Assembly (NCBI GenBank): GCA_963734065.1
Contig: CAVTFN010000005.1
Coordinates: 310,001-374,000, forward strand
Length of the DNA stretch: 64,000 bases
Source of the DNA: DATBLE01 sp963734065
GTDB lineage: Bacteria > Actinomycetota > Thermoleophilia > Gaiellales > Gaiellaceae
Direction: 5' to 3'
The notes beneath the pieces were generated by a model. It did not search any database. It was not told where the DNA came from and saw only the letters and a program-made list of their open reading frames with translations. The number at the start of each line of letters is the position of its first letter. Positions within the stretch are counted from its first letter, which is position 1. Of the stretch, positions 34,408 through 44,055 are shown in pieces. The position numbers and the translations under genes were made by a program.

Positions 34408-35763
34408 TTGCTGCGTACAGGGGTCGCTGTACTCGCCGCCGCGGTCGTGCTCGGACCAGCGGGCGCCGGCGCCGCGGGGCCGCCGGTCCGGCTGACGCTG
34501 GACTACCGGATCCCGCCGCGTTACGGCCTCGACCGGAACCGCGACGGGATCGTCGACTCGATCACCGCGCCCGCGCAGGTCAGCCCGGCGACGTGGTCCG
34601 CCCTCGTCACCCTGCGCTGGCCGAACGGCGGGCTCTGTACCGGGACGTACCGCTGGAGGATCGGCGGCAAGCCGAACGCGTTCGTGCAGCAGCGGAACCC
34701 GGTCACCGGCCTGCCGACCTGCACGTTCGCCTTCGCCGGCTTCCCCGCGCTCGACCACCTCTACCGGGTGAGTGTCACCGCGACGCGGGCCGGACAGGCC
34801 GCAACGGGCCAGGTGATGCTGACGATCCGCGACCTGCTCGTGGTCGGGCTCGGCGACTCGACCGCGTCGGGCGAGGGCAACCCGGACCACGGGATCACCG
34901 CCGTGCGCTGGCAGGACCGCCGCTGCCACCGGTCGGCCAAGGGCTTCGAGGCGCGGGCGGCGGCCCGGCTCGAGTCGGCGAGCGCCAAGTCGTCGGTGAC
35001 GTTCGTGCCGCTCGCCTGCTCCGGCGCGTCGATCACGACCGGGATGCTAGGGCCGTACACCGGGATCTCGCCCTCGGGCGGCGTGCGGCTCCCACCGCAG
35101 GTCGACGCGATGAAGGCGATGATCGGCCCCAGGCAGGTCGACGCCGTCATCGTCAGCATCGGAATCAACGACCTCGGCTTCGGCAACGTCGCCCGCTTCT
35201 GCTTCGACGACGGGGTCGACGCCAAGACCGCCGGGACGGTCGACTGCTGGACGAAGCCCTATCCGACCGCCAAGTCCTCGGCCACGCTGCAGGCGTTCGT
35301 GCGCGCCCGGGCCGCGGCGCTGCCGGGGCGTTACGCGCGGCTCGCCGACGCGCTTCAGCGCGCAGGGGTCCCGCCGGCGAAGGTCTACGTGACGGAGTAC
35401 CCGGACGCGACCCGGGACGGGCTCGGGCAGCCGTGCAACCCGCTCATCCCGTACCTGGACAGCAGGCCCTTCGGGTCTACCGTGCGCGGGACGATCACGC
35501 GGGCCGAGGCGGTCGGGGCGGAGGACGAGCTGGTCGGCCCCGTGAACGCCGCGCTGAAGAACGCGGCGGCGACGTACGGCTGGCACTACGTCTCCGGGAT
35601 CGCGGCGCAGTCGGCCACGCACGGGCTCTGCGCGGCGCGGCCGTGGTTCGTCGGCGTGTACGAGTCGCTGGTCACGCAGCACGACGTGCTCGGCACGCTC
35701 CACCCGAACGCGGCGGGCCAGCAGGCGATCGCCGGCGCGGTGCTGTCGGTGCTGAAGCCCTAG
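34408..35763 (+). CDS. Secreted SGNH/GDSL-type esterase
   Basis: 451 residues with TTG start. Signal peptide (LRTGVAVLAAAVVLGPAGAGAA), then an about 125-residue N-terminal beta-rich domain with an EF-hand-like loop 'DRNRDGIVD' (residues 38-46). The SGNH hydrolase domain follows: block I 'VGLGDSTASGEGNP' (nucleophile Ser), block III 'VSIGINDLGFGN' (Gly/Asn oxyanion), block V 'LHPNAAGQQAI' (catalytic His). Six or more cysteines suggest disulphides and extracellular location. It begins 6 nt after tldE, so possibly the same transcript. Substrate unknown; lipase or carbohydrate esterase. Confidence 0.88.
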   Translation: MLRTGVAVLAAAVVLGPAGAGAAGPPVRLTLDYRIPPRYGLDRNRDGIVDSITAPAQVSPATWSALVTLRWPNGGLCTGTYRWRIGGKPNAFVQQRNPVTGLPTCTFAFAGFPALDHLYRVSVTATRAGQAATGQVMLTIRDLLVVGLGDSTASGEGNPDHGITAVRWQDRRCHRSAKGFEARAAARLESASAKSSVTFVPLACSGASITTGMLGPYTGISPSGGVRLPPQVDAMKAMIGPRQVDAVIVSIGINDLGFGNVARFCFDDGVDAKTAGTVDCWTKPYPTAKSSATLQAFVRARAAALPGRYARLADALQRAGVPPAKVYVTEYPDATRDGLGQPCNPLIPYLDSRPFGSTVRGTITRAEAVGAEDELVGPVNAALKNAAATYGWHYVSGIAAQSATHGLCAARPWFVGVYESLVTQHDVLGTLHPNAAGQQAIAGAVLSVLKP

Positions 35764-35803
35764 CCGGATTCGAGCGAGTCGCTGCTGGCCTCGACCGGCT
35801 AAC

Positions 35804-36025
35804 TCAGCCGAGCAGGTGGAACAGCGCGACCGTGCAGATCGTGAAAGCGACGCCGACGGCAACGGTCAGCCGCGTCAGGTTGCGCTCGACGATGTGCGTG
35901 CCGCCCTGCGAGGCAGGCGTGAAGCCCATGCCGCCGAAGCCGGTGTCACGGCCCGAGTGCATCAGGATCAGGCCGATCAGCGCGATCGAAAGCAGCACCT
36001 GGAGGACGGCGACGAACTGGAGCAC
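35804..36025 (-). CDS. secG: Preprotein translocase subunit SecG
   Basis: 73 residues with two transmembrane helices (residues 4-22 and 52-71) separated by 'HSGRDTGFGGMGFTP', the Gly-rich cytoplasmic loop typical of SecG. It assists SecYEG-mediated export. Short convergent gap (40 bp) from the SGNH gene. Starts at ATG 36025. Size and motif are standard. Confidence 0.92.
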   Translation of the reverse strand: MLQFVAVLQVLLSIALIGLILMHSGRDTGFGGMGFTPASQGGTHIVERNLTRLTVAVGVAFTICTVALFHLLG

Positions 36026-36065
36026 GGCTGAATCGTAGCCGCAGCCTGGTGCGAGCGGTTTCTGT

Positions 36066-36094
36066 GGGGACAGACCCTTCGGGGTCAGTCCCTA
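36066..36094. repeat. GGGACAGACCC/GGGTCAGTCCC palindromic repeat
   Basis: GGGGACAGACCC, TTC spacer, then GGGGTCAGTCCC: a mixed copy of the dispersed palindrome family. It overlaps the TAG stop codon of the receiver-domain gene at 36092, the same arrangement as at 10463. Confidence 0.7.
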
Positions 36095-36457
36095 AGCAGC
36101 AGCATCGAGGATCGCGACCACCAGCTCGGCCGCGATCCGGTCCTTGGTCATGTACCCGGCGGCGCCGGCGGTGCGGGCGGCCTCGACGTCCTCCTGGGCG
36201 TCGGAGCCCGTCACCATCAGCACCCGCGCCTCCGGCCGGGTGGCGACGATCCTGCGCGTGGCCTCGACGCCGTTCAGCCCGGGCATGCTGATGTCCATCA
36301 GCACCACGTCCGGCTCCAGGTCGTCCGCCTGCGTGACCGCCTCGTCCCCCGACTCGGCGAGGCCGACGACCTCGATCCGCTCGTCGGTGGACAGCATCGC
36401 GCGCACGGCCTCGGCGAAGAGACGGTGGTCGTCTGCGATCAACACCCTGACTGACAC
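36092..36457 (-). CDS. Single-domain response regulator (receiver only)
   Basis: 121 residues: acidic pair in 'VLIADDHRLFAEAVRAML', phosphoacceptor Asp in 'PDVVLMDISMPGLNGVEA', conserved Thr/Ser 'MVTGSD', and Lys in 'GYMTKDRIA'. No output domain follows; the frame ends inside a dispersed palindrome. I prefer GTG 36457 (MSVRVLIADD); GTG 36502 would add 15 unlikely residues. The missing helix-turn-helix could be natural (CheY-like) or a truncation of a NarL-type regulator, since 'YMTKDRIAAELVVAILDAAA' is the NarL-type end of a receiver. No kinase adjoins. Confidence 0.85.
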   Translation of the reverse strand: MSVRVLIADDHRLFAEAVRAMLSTDERIEVVGLAESGDEAVTQADDLEPDVVLMDISMPGLNGVEATRRIVATRPEARVLMVTGSDAQEDVEAARTAGAAGYMTKDRIAAELVVAILDAAA

Positions 36458-36504
36458 GGCACTGCAATTGGAACAGAATCGGTCGAGAATGGGAAGGGGC
36501 ACAA

Positions 36505-36705
36505 ATGGACGATGTCCGCGAGCGGATCCAGAAGCTCCTGATCACCGGCGACAACCGGCTGAAGCAGGGGGTCGCGCCCGACAAGGTGCGGGCGACGTAC
36601 GAGGAGGCGCTCGCGCTCGCCCGCGAGGCGGGGATGGAGGAGCGGATCCGGCCGCTGGTCGAGGTCAGGCTGGCCGACCTCGACCGGCTCGCACCCGGCT
36701 CCTGA
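36505..36705 (+). CDS. Small hypothetical helical protein
   Basis: 66 residues, soluble, mainly helical: 'RERIQKLLITGDNRLKQ', 'YEEALALAREAGMEERIRPLVEVRLADLDRL', resembling a single tetratricopeptide-like helical hairpin. ATG preceded by GGGAAGGGG. It starts 2 bp from the alternative start of the divergent receiver gene. Function unknown. Confidence 0.65.
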   Translation: MDDVRERIQKLLITGDNRLKQGVAPDKVRATYEEALALAREAGMEERIRPLVEVRLADLDRLAPGS

Positions 36706-36773
36706 TCCATCCGGGCCTCCTGCGACCCTGAGCGCCGACCGCGTCCGCTGCTCAGGATCGAAGGAGACCGCCC

Positions 36774-37511
36774 ATGAACAAGCAGCTACAGCAGTTGTTG
36801 GCCGAGGTTTTCGGCACATTCATTCTCGTCTTCGTCGGCGCAGGCGCCGTGATCGGCTTCGGATCCAGCGCCGCCCCGTTCGCCTTCGGCATCGCGTTGG
36901 TGGCCGCCCTCTACGCGTTCGGCGAGACCTCGGGAGGGCATTTCAACCCGATCATCTCGCTCGCCCTCTTCCTCGACCGCCGGCTCGGCGCGCGAGAGGT
37001 CGTCCCGTACTGGCTCGCGCAATTCGTCGGCGCTGTGCTGGCCGGGCTTGCGCTCCTCCTGATGACGTCGAGCGACGATGTCGCCAAAGCGGCGACGGTG
37101 CCGGGCCAGGGCGGAATCCGCGCGGCCTTCTTCGTCGAGCTCTTCGCCTCCGCGATCTTCATGCTCGTCGTCCTTCAGGTGACGAGGAGCACCGCGTCGA
37201 GGAGCACCGTCTTCGTCGCGATCGGGCTCAGCCTCCTCTCGTTCCACTTCCTCTGCGTGCCCTTCAGCGGCTGCGGCCTGAACCCCGCCCGCAGCTTCGG
37301 AACAGCCCTGATCGGCAACACGTGGACGGACTTCTGGATCTACATCATCGCCCCACCGATCGGAGCGATCCTCGGATGGTTGATCTTCACGGTCGTCGTG
37401 AAGGGCAACATGAACATCCGGGGTGACCTCGAGGCGGTGCGTGGCGACATGGCCCGGCCCGGCCCGGATCCCGGCTCGCCGCGCGACACCTCGGGCGACG
37501 CCGCCTCCTAG
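36774..37511 (+). CDS. MIP/aquaporin-family channel
   Basis: 245 residues with six transmembrane helices and two half-helix pore loops. The first pore motif is 'GGHFNPI' (NPA altered to NPI) and the second is the canonical 'GCGLNPARSFG'. The residues around the second loop are water-channel-like rather than glycerol-facilitator-like (no Asp after NPAR). A charged 30-residue C-terminal tail follows. ATG at 36774 with GGAGA upstream. It overlaps the convergent glycosyltransferase by 4 nt. Likely water or small neutral solute channel. Confidence 0.9.
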   Translation: MNKQLQQLLAEVFGTFILVFVGAGAVIGFGSSAAPFAFGIALVAALYAFGETSGGHFNPIISLALFLDRRLGAREVVPYWLAQFVGAVLAGLALLLMTSSDDVAKAATVPGQGGIRAAFFVELFASAIFMLVVLQVTRSTASRSTVFVAIGLSLLSFHFLCVPFSGCGLNPARSFGTALIGNTWTDFWIYIIAPPIGAILGWLIFTVVVKGNMNIRGDLEAVRGDMARPGPDPGSPRDTSGDAAS

Positions 37512-38515
37512 ACGTTCCCGCTGGAGCGGGCCGCGCCAGCGGCCCGCTCCAGGATCGCCTCGATCTTCTCGGCCTGGCGCCTCACGTCGTGCTCGCGGGC
37601 GGCCGCGACGGCGGCCTCGTTCGGGCACGGCAGCTCGGCGGCGCGGCGCAACCCGTCGAGGATCTCGTCCTCGTCGAGCGGATCGACGAGCACGCCGGCC
37701 TCGGGTGGGACGAACTCGGGCGGGCCGCCGACGTTCGTGGCCACGACCGGCCGACCGCCGGCCAGCGCCTCGAGCAGCGCCTGCCCGAACGGCTCCACGA
37801 GGCTCGGGCCGCAGACGACCCGGGCGGCGCCGAGCCGGCCTGGGATCTCGTCGTGCGGCACGTGCCCGGCAAGCTCGATCCCGGGCCGGCCCTCGAGGTG
37901 CGGCCGCAAGGGCCCGTCGCCGACGAAGGTCAGCGTGCCCTCGCCGAGCCGTTCGAAGGCGCTCGCCAGCCGGACGACGTTCTTGCGCCCGGTCAGCGAG
38001 CCGATGCAGAGATAGGACGGCGGCCCGTCAGGGGCGGGTTCCGGCCGGAACCGGGAAAGATCGACACCGCAGTCGACGACCTCGACCTTGCCCCGAGCGT
38101 CGGGGACCTTCCGCTCCAGCTCGGACCGGAGCCAGCCGGAGACTGCGACCACGGCGGCGGCGCGCCGGACGACGTACCGGGTGGCGGTCGCGATTCCCGC
38201 GCGGGTGCCGACGTTCGCGACGTCCTGGCCGTGCGCGGTGACGACGAGCGGGGCGCGCGAAGCGAGCGAGCCGGCGAGGCCGGCCGGGACGAGGAAGTGG
38301 GCGTAGACGACGTCCGGCCGGAAGCGGCGAGCAGCCGACCGTGCGTCGCGCAGCAGGCGGAGCGAGCGCGCGTGACCGCCGGAGCGGGTGTCGATCACCG
38401 CCCGGTCGAACTCGTGGCCCCGGTCCTCGAGCGCCCTCTCGAGCTGCGCGACGAAGACGCCCAGGTCGGGGTCGTCCGGGCCCGGGTACATCTGGGAGAC
38501 GAGCAGGATCCGCAC
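37508..38515 (-). CDS. Glycosyltransferase family 4 protein
   Basis: 335-residue GT-B fold transferase. N-terminal acceptor domain has 'LLVSQMYPGPDDPDLGVF' and 'APLVVTAHGQDV'; the C-terminal donor domain has 'YLCIGSLTGRKNVVRLASAFE', 'LAGHVPHDEIPGRLGAARVVCGPSLVEPFGQALLEALAGGRPVVATNVGGPPE', including the E-x7-E nucleotide-sugar-binding motif (EPFGQALLE). GTG start overlaps the stop of the LuxR remnant (TAGTG). Probably mannosyl- or other hexosyl-transfer in polysaccharide or lipid synthesis. No cluster partners in view. Confidence 0.9.
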   Translation of the reverse strand: MRILLVSQMYPGPDDPDLGVFVAQLERALEDRGHEFDRAVIDTRSGGHARSLRLLRDARSAARRFRPDVVYAHFLVPAGLAGSLASRAPLVVTAHGQDVANVGTRAGIATATRYVVRRAAAVVAVSGWLRSELERKVPDARGKVEVVDCGVDLSRFRPEPAPDGPPSYLCIGSLTGRKNVVRLASAFERLGEGTLTFVGDGPLRPHLEGRPGIELAGHVPHDEIPGRLGAARVVCGPSLVEPFGQALLEALAGGRPVVATNVGGPPEFVPPEAGVLVDPLDEDEILDGLRRAAELPCPNEAAVAAAREHDVRRQAEKIEAILERAAGAARSSGNV

Positions 38516-39006
38516 TACCGGACGATACGCGCGAGCTCCGCGCGGGAGTGGATGTCCAGCTTCCGGAAGGTGTTCGCGAGGTGGTACTCGATCGTCTTCG
38601 GGCTGAGGAACAGCGCGGCGGCGATCTCCTTGTTCGTCTTCCCCTCGGCGACGAGGCGCGAGATGCTCAGCTCCTGCGGCGTGAGGTCGGCGTGGGCCTG
38701 CGGCGTGTCGGCGACCCGCTCGCCGGTGGCGCGAAGCTCGGCCGCCGCACGCTCCTGCCAGGGCGTGGCGCCGGCGGCGGAGAAAAGGTCGTGGGCGGAG
38801 CGCAGGTGCATGCGCGCGTCGCGGCGGCGGCCCTGGCGGCGGAGCCGCTCACCGTAGGCGAGGCGCGTCCGGGCGGGCTCGACCGGAAGCGGCCATGCCT
38901 CGAGCAGGTCGATCGCCCGCCCGAAGGCGTCGAACGAGTCCGCGGGAGCAAGGATTCCCTCGCAGCGTGCAGACGCCGCGCGGGCCCAGCGGCGGTCGGC
39001 GCCGTC
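38515..39006 (-). pseudogene. LuxR-family regulator, C-terminal remnant
   Basis: About 160 codons of the end of a large LAL/LuxR regulator: helical repeats ('RRWARAASARCEGILAPADS', 'ERLRRQGRRRDARMHLRSAHDLF') and an intact helix-turn-helix ('LTPQELSISRLVAEGKTNKEIAAALFLSPKTIEYHLANTFRKL'). The preceding several hundred codons (ATPase/TPR part) are missing; the frame instead runs into a different gene's 5' fragment. With no own start codon or promoter it is likely dead, unless a fusion product is made. Confidence 0.7.
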
Positions 39007-39146
39007 GACGAGCTGACGGCCCTGCACGCGGATCGTCGCCGCCGCCGCCGGCGCGCCGCGACCGGAGCGGGGCTTCCGCCGGTCGCGGCGACCGCAAGCA
39101 CGAACGCCGTCAGGAAAAAGGTCACGGGGCGCATCGGGACAAGCAT
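39000..39146 (-). pseudogene. GH5-like cellulase, N-terminal remnant with frameshift
   Basis: ATG 39146 (or 39134) opens a signal peptide 'MRPVTFFLTAFVLAVAATGG'. After a run of GCC/GGC codons the reading frame shifts, and the next frame reads 'TIRVQGRQLVDGA', the typical first strand of family 5 glycoside hydrolases. Homology then stops and LuxR-type sequence begins. About 45 codons of a gene that should have several hundred. Confidence 0.5.
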
Positions 39147-39191
39147 GCTCGTCCCGGCGCCGGGCCCGCCTCGGGTATTCCCCTAGGCTCG

Positions 39192-39527
39192 TCAGGCGTT
39201 CGAGCGCGCCGCCACCGGAGAGCCCAGGCGCCGACCGGCTCGAGGGCTCCTGCTGATCGTCGGGTCGACGGCCACCGCAAACAGGTCGACGAGCAGGTTG
39301 AGCACGATGATCACCGTGCCGGTGAACAGGGTGATCCCGACCAGGATCGGCAGGTCGAGGCCCGCACCGCCCATCGACTGGATGGTCGTGAAGCCGAGAC
39401 CGGGCATCCGGAAGACCGCCTCGATGTAGACGCAGATCCCGACCGCCCGCCACGGACTGGAGATGACGAGGGTCGGTTGCGCCGCGGCAGCGGGCAGCCG
39501 CCCGGCCTCGAGCTCTCCGGTGGACAT
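39192..39527 (-). pseudogene. ABC transporter permease (DppB-type), C-terminal remnant
   Basis: The frame reads 'YIEAVFRMPGLGFTTIQSM', 'DLPILVGITLFTGTVIIVLNLLVDLFAVAVDPTISR', the last two helices and DP-I-R terminus of a dipeptide-type permease. The first about 230 residues, including the EAA loop, are absent, and the 35 codons before the match are not family-like. A 3' fragment of a gene. It is not a copy of the intact DppB-like gene at 548-1585 (residues differ clearly). Confidence 0.7.
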
Positions 39528-39666
39528 CGTCAGAGTGAGACGCCGGCCGCGTGCGGTCGTTTGCGGTTATCCACAGTCCCTGCAATTCGGGCGGTTTTCG
39601 GGGTCAGACCCCCACGGGAACGTCACGAAACTCGCGCGCAAGCGTCGCCGAACATCCCCAGGCTCG

Positions 39667-41247
<1,581 letters not shown>

Positions 41248-41276
41248 GCGCCAATCGTACGTCGGCGCTCTCTCGC

Positions 41277-43127
41277 TCAGGGCAGGGGCGCGAGCTCGGC
41301 GTCGCGGCTGACGAGCAGCGCATAGCGTCCGCCGCGGACGAGCAGCTCCTCGTGCCGGCCGACCTCGACCACGCGGCCGTGGTCGAGCACGACGATCTGG
41401 TCGGCGTCGCGGACCGTGGAGAGCCGGTGCGCGATCGCGATCGTCGTCCGTCCCTCGGAGAGCCGGTCGAGCGCCTCCTGGACGAGGCGCTCGGTCTCCG
41501 TGTCGAGCGACGACGTCGCCTCGTCGAGCACCAGGATCGGCGGGTTGCGCAGGATCGTCCGGGCGATCGCGATCCGCTGCTTCTCCCCGCCCGAGAAGCG
41601 GTAGCCACGCTCGCCGACGACCGTGTCGTAGCCCTCCGGCAGCGCCGCGATCACGTGGTGGATGCGGGCCGCCGCGGCTGCCTCCTCGAGCTCGGCATCG
41701 GACGCGTCCGGCTTCGCGTAGCGCAGGTTCTCGGCGATCGACGCGTGGAAGAGGTACGTCTCCTGCGAGACCACGCCGACGAGGTCCGACAGCGCAGTGA
41801 ACGTGAGATCGCGGACGTCCACGCCGCCGATCGAGACCGCGCCGCGGTCGACGTCGTACAGCCGCGCCGTCAGGTAGGCGAGCGTGGTCTTGCCCGAGCC
41901 GGTCTCGCCGACGAGCGCGGTCGTCGTCCCCTCCTCGACCGTGAAGTCGACGTCCTCCAGCGTCCAGGCGTCGGCCCCGTAGCCGAACCAGACGTGGTCG
42001 AACTCGACGTCGCCGGCGTCGATCCGGTCGAGCGCCTCCGGCTTCTCGACGATGTCGACCGGCTGGTCGAGGTACTCGAAGATGCGGTCGAACAGCGCGA
42101 GCGAGGTCTGGACGTCGAGGCCGACGCCGAGCAGCGAGCCGACCGGGAAGAACAGCCGCGTCTGCAACGTTGTGAACGCGACCAGCATCGGCACGGAGAC
42201 GGAGGTCGCGCCGTGGGCGAGCGCGAGGCCGCCGAACCAGTAGACGGCGGCCGGCATCACCGCGAAGCTGGTCTGGATCGACGCCATCACCCAGCGGCCG
42301 GCCATCCGCTGGCGCACCTCGAGCTCGGCCAGGCGCAGCGAGTCCGACTCGAACCGGTCGGCGAGCTCGGCGCCGCGGCCCATCGTCTTGCCGAGCAGGA
42401 TCCCCGAGACCGAGAGCGACTCCTGCACCTGGCTGGAGATGTCGGCCAGCGTCTCCTGGGTCGTCTTCGCGATCCGGCGCCGCTCGTTGCCCACACGCCT
42501 CGTCAGCAGGACGAACACGGGGATCAGCGCGAGCGCGAAGAGCGCGAGCTGCCAGTTCAGGACGAACATGCCGACGATCGTCGCGGCAACCGTCGTCACG
42601 TTCGAGGCGATCGACGTCGCCGTGTTCGTGACCACGTTCTGGACGCCGCCGATGTCGTTCTGGATCCGCGACTGCACCTCGCCCGTGCGCGTGCGGGTGA
42701 AGAATGCGAGCGACAGCCGCTGCAGATGGCGGAAGACGGCGGCGCGAAGGTCGTGCATCACGCGCTGGCCGACCTGGTTCGACAGCAGCGTCTGGACGAC
42801 GCCCAGGACGCCGGTGACGACCGCGATCACGATCATCCCCGCGGCGTTCAGCGAGAGCGCCCTGGTGTCGTTGCGCTGGATCGCCTCGAGCGCGCGCTGG
42901 AGCAGGAACGCGGGGACGACCCCGAGCGCCGCCGCGACGACGATCAGGGCGAGGAGCCCTGAGAGCCGCGGCCAGTACGGCAGGAAGAGCGCCCCGATTC
43001 GGCGCAGGTTCGCCCGCCGCTGCTCGGGATCGGCGGTCCGCTCAGGCGGCTCGTCGGCCGAGTGGAAGAACATGCCCATCCGGATCAGCGTACTGACCGA
43101 CTCGCCCGGGCCTGTCGCTGCGCTCAT
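41277..43127 (-). CDS. ABC transporter, fused permease/ATPase exporter
   Basis: 616-residue half-transporter. The six-helix exporter membrane domain spans residues 45-340 ('FLPYWPRLSGLLALIVVAAALG', 'RTRTGEVQSRIQNDIGGVQNVV'). The ATPase domain has Walker A 'GETGSGKTT', Q-loop 'VVSQETYLF', signature 'FSGGEKQRI' (Phe for the usual Leu), Walker B 'ILVLDEATSSLD' and H-loop 'IAIAHRLST'. MsbA/MDR-like homodimer; substrate unknown. Divergent from the ABC-2 pair by 13 bp, so the two systems share a promoter interval. Confidence 0.94.
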   Translation of the reverse strand: MSAATGPGESVSTLIRMGMFFHSADEPPERTADPEQRRANLRRIGALFLPYWPRLSGLLALIVVAAALGVVPAFLLQRALEAIQRNDTRALSLNAAGMIVIAVVTGVLGVVQTLLSNQVGQRVMHDLRAAVFRHLQRLSLAFFTRTRTGEVQSRIQNDIGGVQNVVTNTATSIASNVTTVAATIVGMFVLNWQLALFALALIPVFVLLTRRVGNERRRIAKTTQETLADISSQVQESLSVSGILLGKTMGRGAELADRFESDSLRLAELEVRQRMAGRWVMASIQTSFAVMPAAVYWFGGLALAHGATSVSVPMLVAFTTLQTRLFFPVGSLLGVGLDVQTSLALFDRIFEYLDQPVDIVEKPEALDRIDAGDVEFDHVWFGYGADAWTLEDVDFTVEEGTTTALVGETGSGKTTLAYLTARLYDVDRGAVSIGGVDVRDLTFTALSDLVGVVSQETYLFHASIAENLRYAKPDASDAELEEAAAAARIHHVIAALPEGYDTVVGERGYRFSGGEKQRIAIARTILRNPPILVLDEATSSLDTETERLVQEALDRLSEGRTTIAIAHRLSTVRDADQIVVLDHGRVVEVGRHEELLVRGGRYALLVSRDAELAPLP

Positions 43128-43140
43128 CTAGGGTGCGCGC

Positions 43141-44055
43141 ATGGCTCCGGTCGTCGTCGCCGAGGCGCTGACGAAGCGCTTCGGCAAGCTCACCGCGGTC
43201 GAGGATCTCTCCTTCTCGCTCGAGCCGGGCACGATCACGGGCTTCCTCGGGCCGAACGGCGCCGGCAAGACGACCACGCTGCGGATGCTGCTCGGCCTTG
43301 CCCGGCCGACCACGGGCCACGCGCTCGTCTTCGACCGCCAGTACGCGCAGCTCGACGGGCCGGCGCGCCGCGTCGGCGCCGTGCTCGAGGCGACCGACTT
43401 CCATCCGGGCCGGTCTGGCCGCAACCACCTGCTGATCCTGTCCCGCGCTGCCGGCCTGCACGACTCCCGGGTGGACGAGGTCATGGGCCTGGTCGAGCTG
43501 ACCGGCGCGGCGAAGCGGCGGGTCAAGGGCTACTCGCTCGGCATGCGGCAGCGGCTCGGCCTCGCGGCGGCGCTCCTCGGCGAGCCCGAGCTCCTGATCC
43601 TCGACGAGCCCGCCAACGGCCTCGACCCCGAGGGAGTCCGCTGGCTGAGGGACTTCCTGCGCGCCTACGCCGCCGAGGGCCGCACCGTCTTCGTCTCCAG
43701 CCACGTCCTCGCCGAGGTCGCACAGACGGTCGACCAGGTGTTGATCATCAACCGCGGGCGGCTGGTCGTCGAGTCGCCGCTGTCCGAGCTCACCGCCCGC
43801 GTCGGCGGCGCGGTCCGCGTGCGGACGCCGCGGCAGGACGACCTGGCCGCGACGCTGCGCACCGAGGGCCTGGAGCCGACGGAGGCGGCCGACGGCGCCC
43901 TGCTCGTTCCCGGCACCGCCCGCGAGCGCGTCGGCGACCTCGCCTTCGCCGCGGGCATCCCTGTCCACGAGCTGGCCACCGAAGGGGCGTCCCTGGAGGA
44001 GGTCTTCCTCGACCTGACCGCGGATCCGGCCGACGCGGCGGAGGCGGACGCGTGA
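43141..44055 (+). CDS. ABC transporter ATP-binding protein (ABC-2 type)
   Basis: 304 residues. Walker A 'GPNGAGKTTTLRMLLGL', signature 'YSLGMRQRLGLAAALL', Walker B 'LLILDEPANGLDPEG', H-loop 'VFVSSHVLAEV'. The C-terminal 80 residues are the extension common to DrrA/NatA-like ATPases. The start is 13 bp from the divergent exporter. Stop overlaps the permease GTG by 4 nt (GTGA). Powers the membrane protein that follows. Confidence 0.94.
   Translation: MAPVVVAEALTKRFGKLTAVEDLSFSLEPGTITGFLGPNGAGKTTTLRMLLGLARPTTGHALVFDRQYAQLDGPARRVGAVLEATDFHPGRSGRNHLLILSRAAGLHDSRVDEVMGLVELTGAAKRRVKGYSLGMRQRLGLAAALLGEPELLILDEPANGLDPEGVRWLRDFLRAYAAEGRTVFVSSHVLAEVAQTVDQVLIINRGRLVVESPLSELTARVGGAVRVRTPRQDDLAATLRTEGLEPTEAADGALLVPGTARERVGDLAFAAGIPVHELATEGASLEEVFLDLTADPADAAEADA

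Noticed and set aside
39192..39527. Permease remnant as a duplicate of the importer permease at 548-1585
   Set aside because: Both are DppB-type, but the residues differ throughout (for example DPRIRY versus DPTISR ends), so it derives from another transporter.
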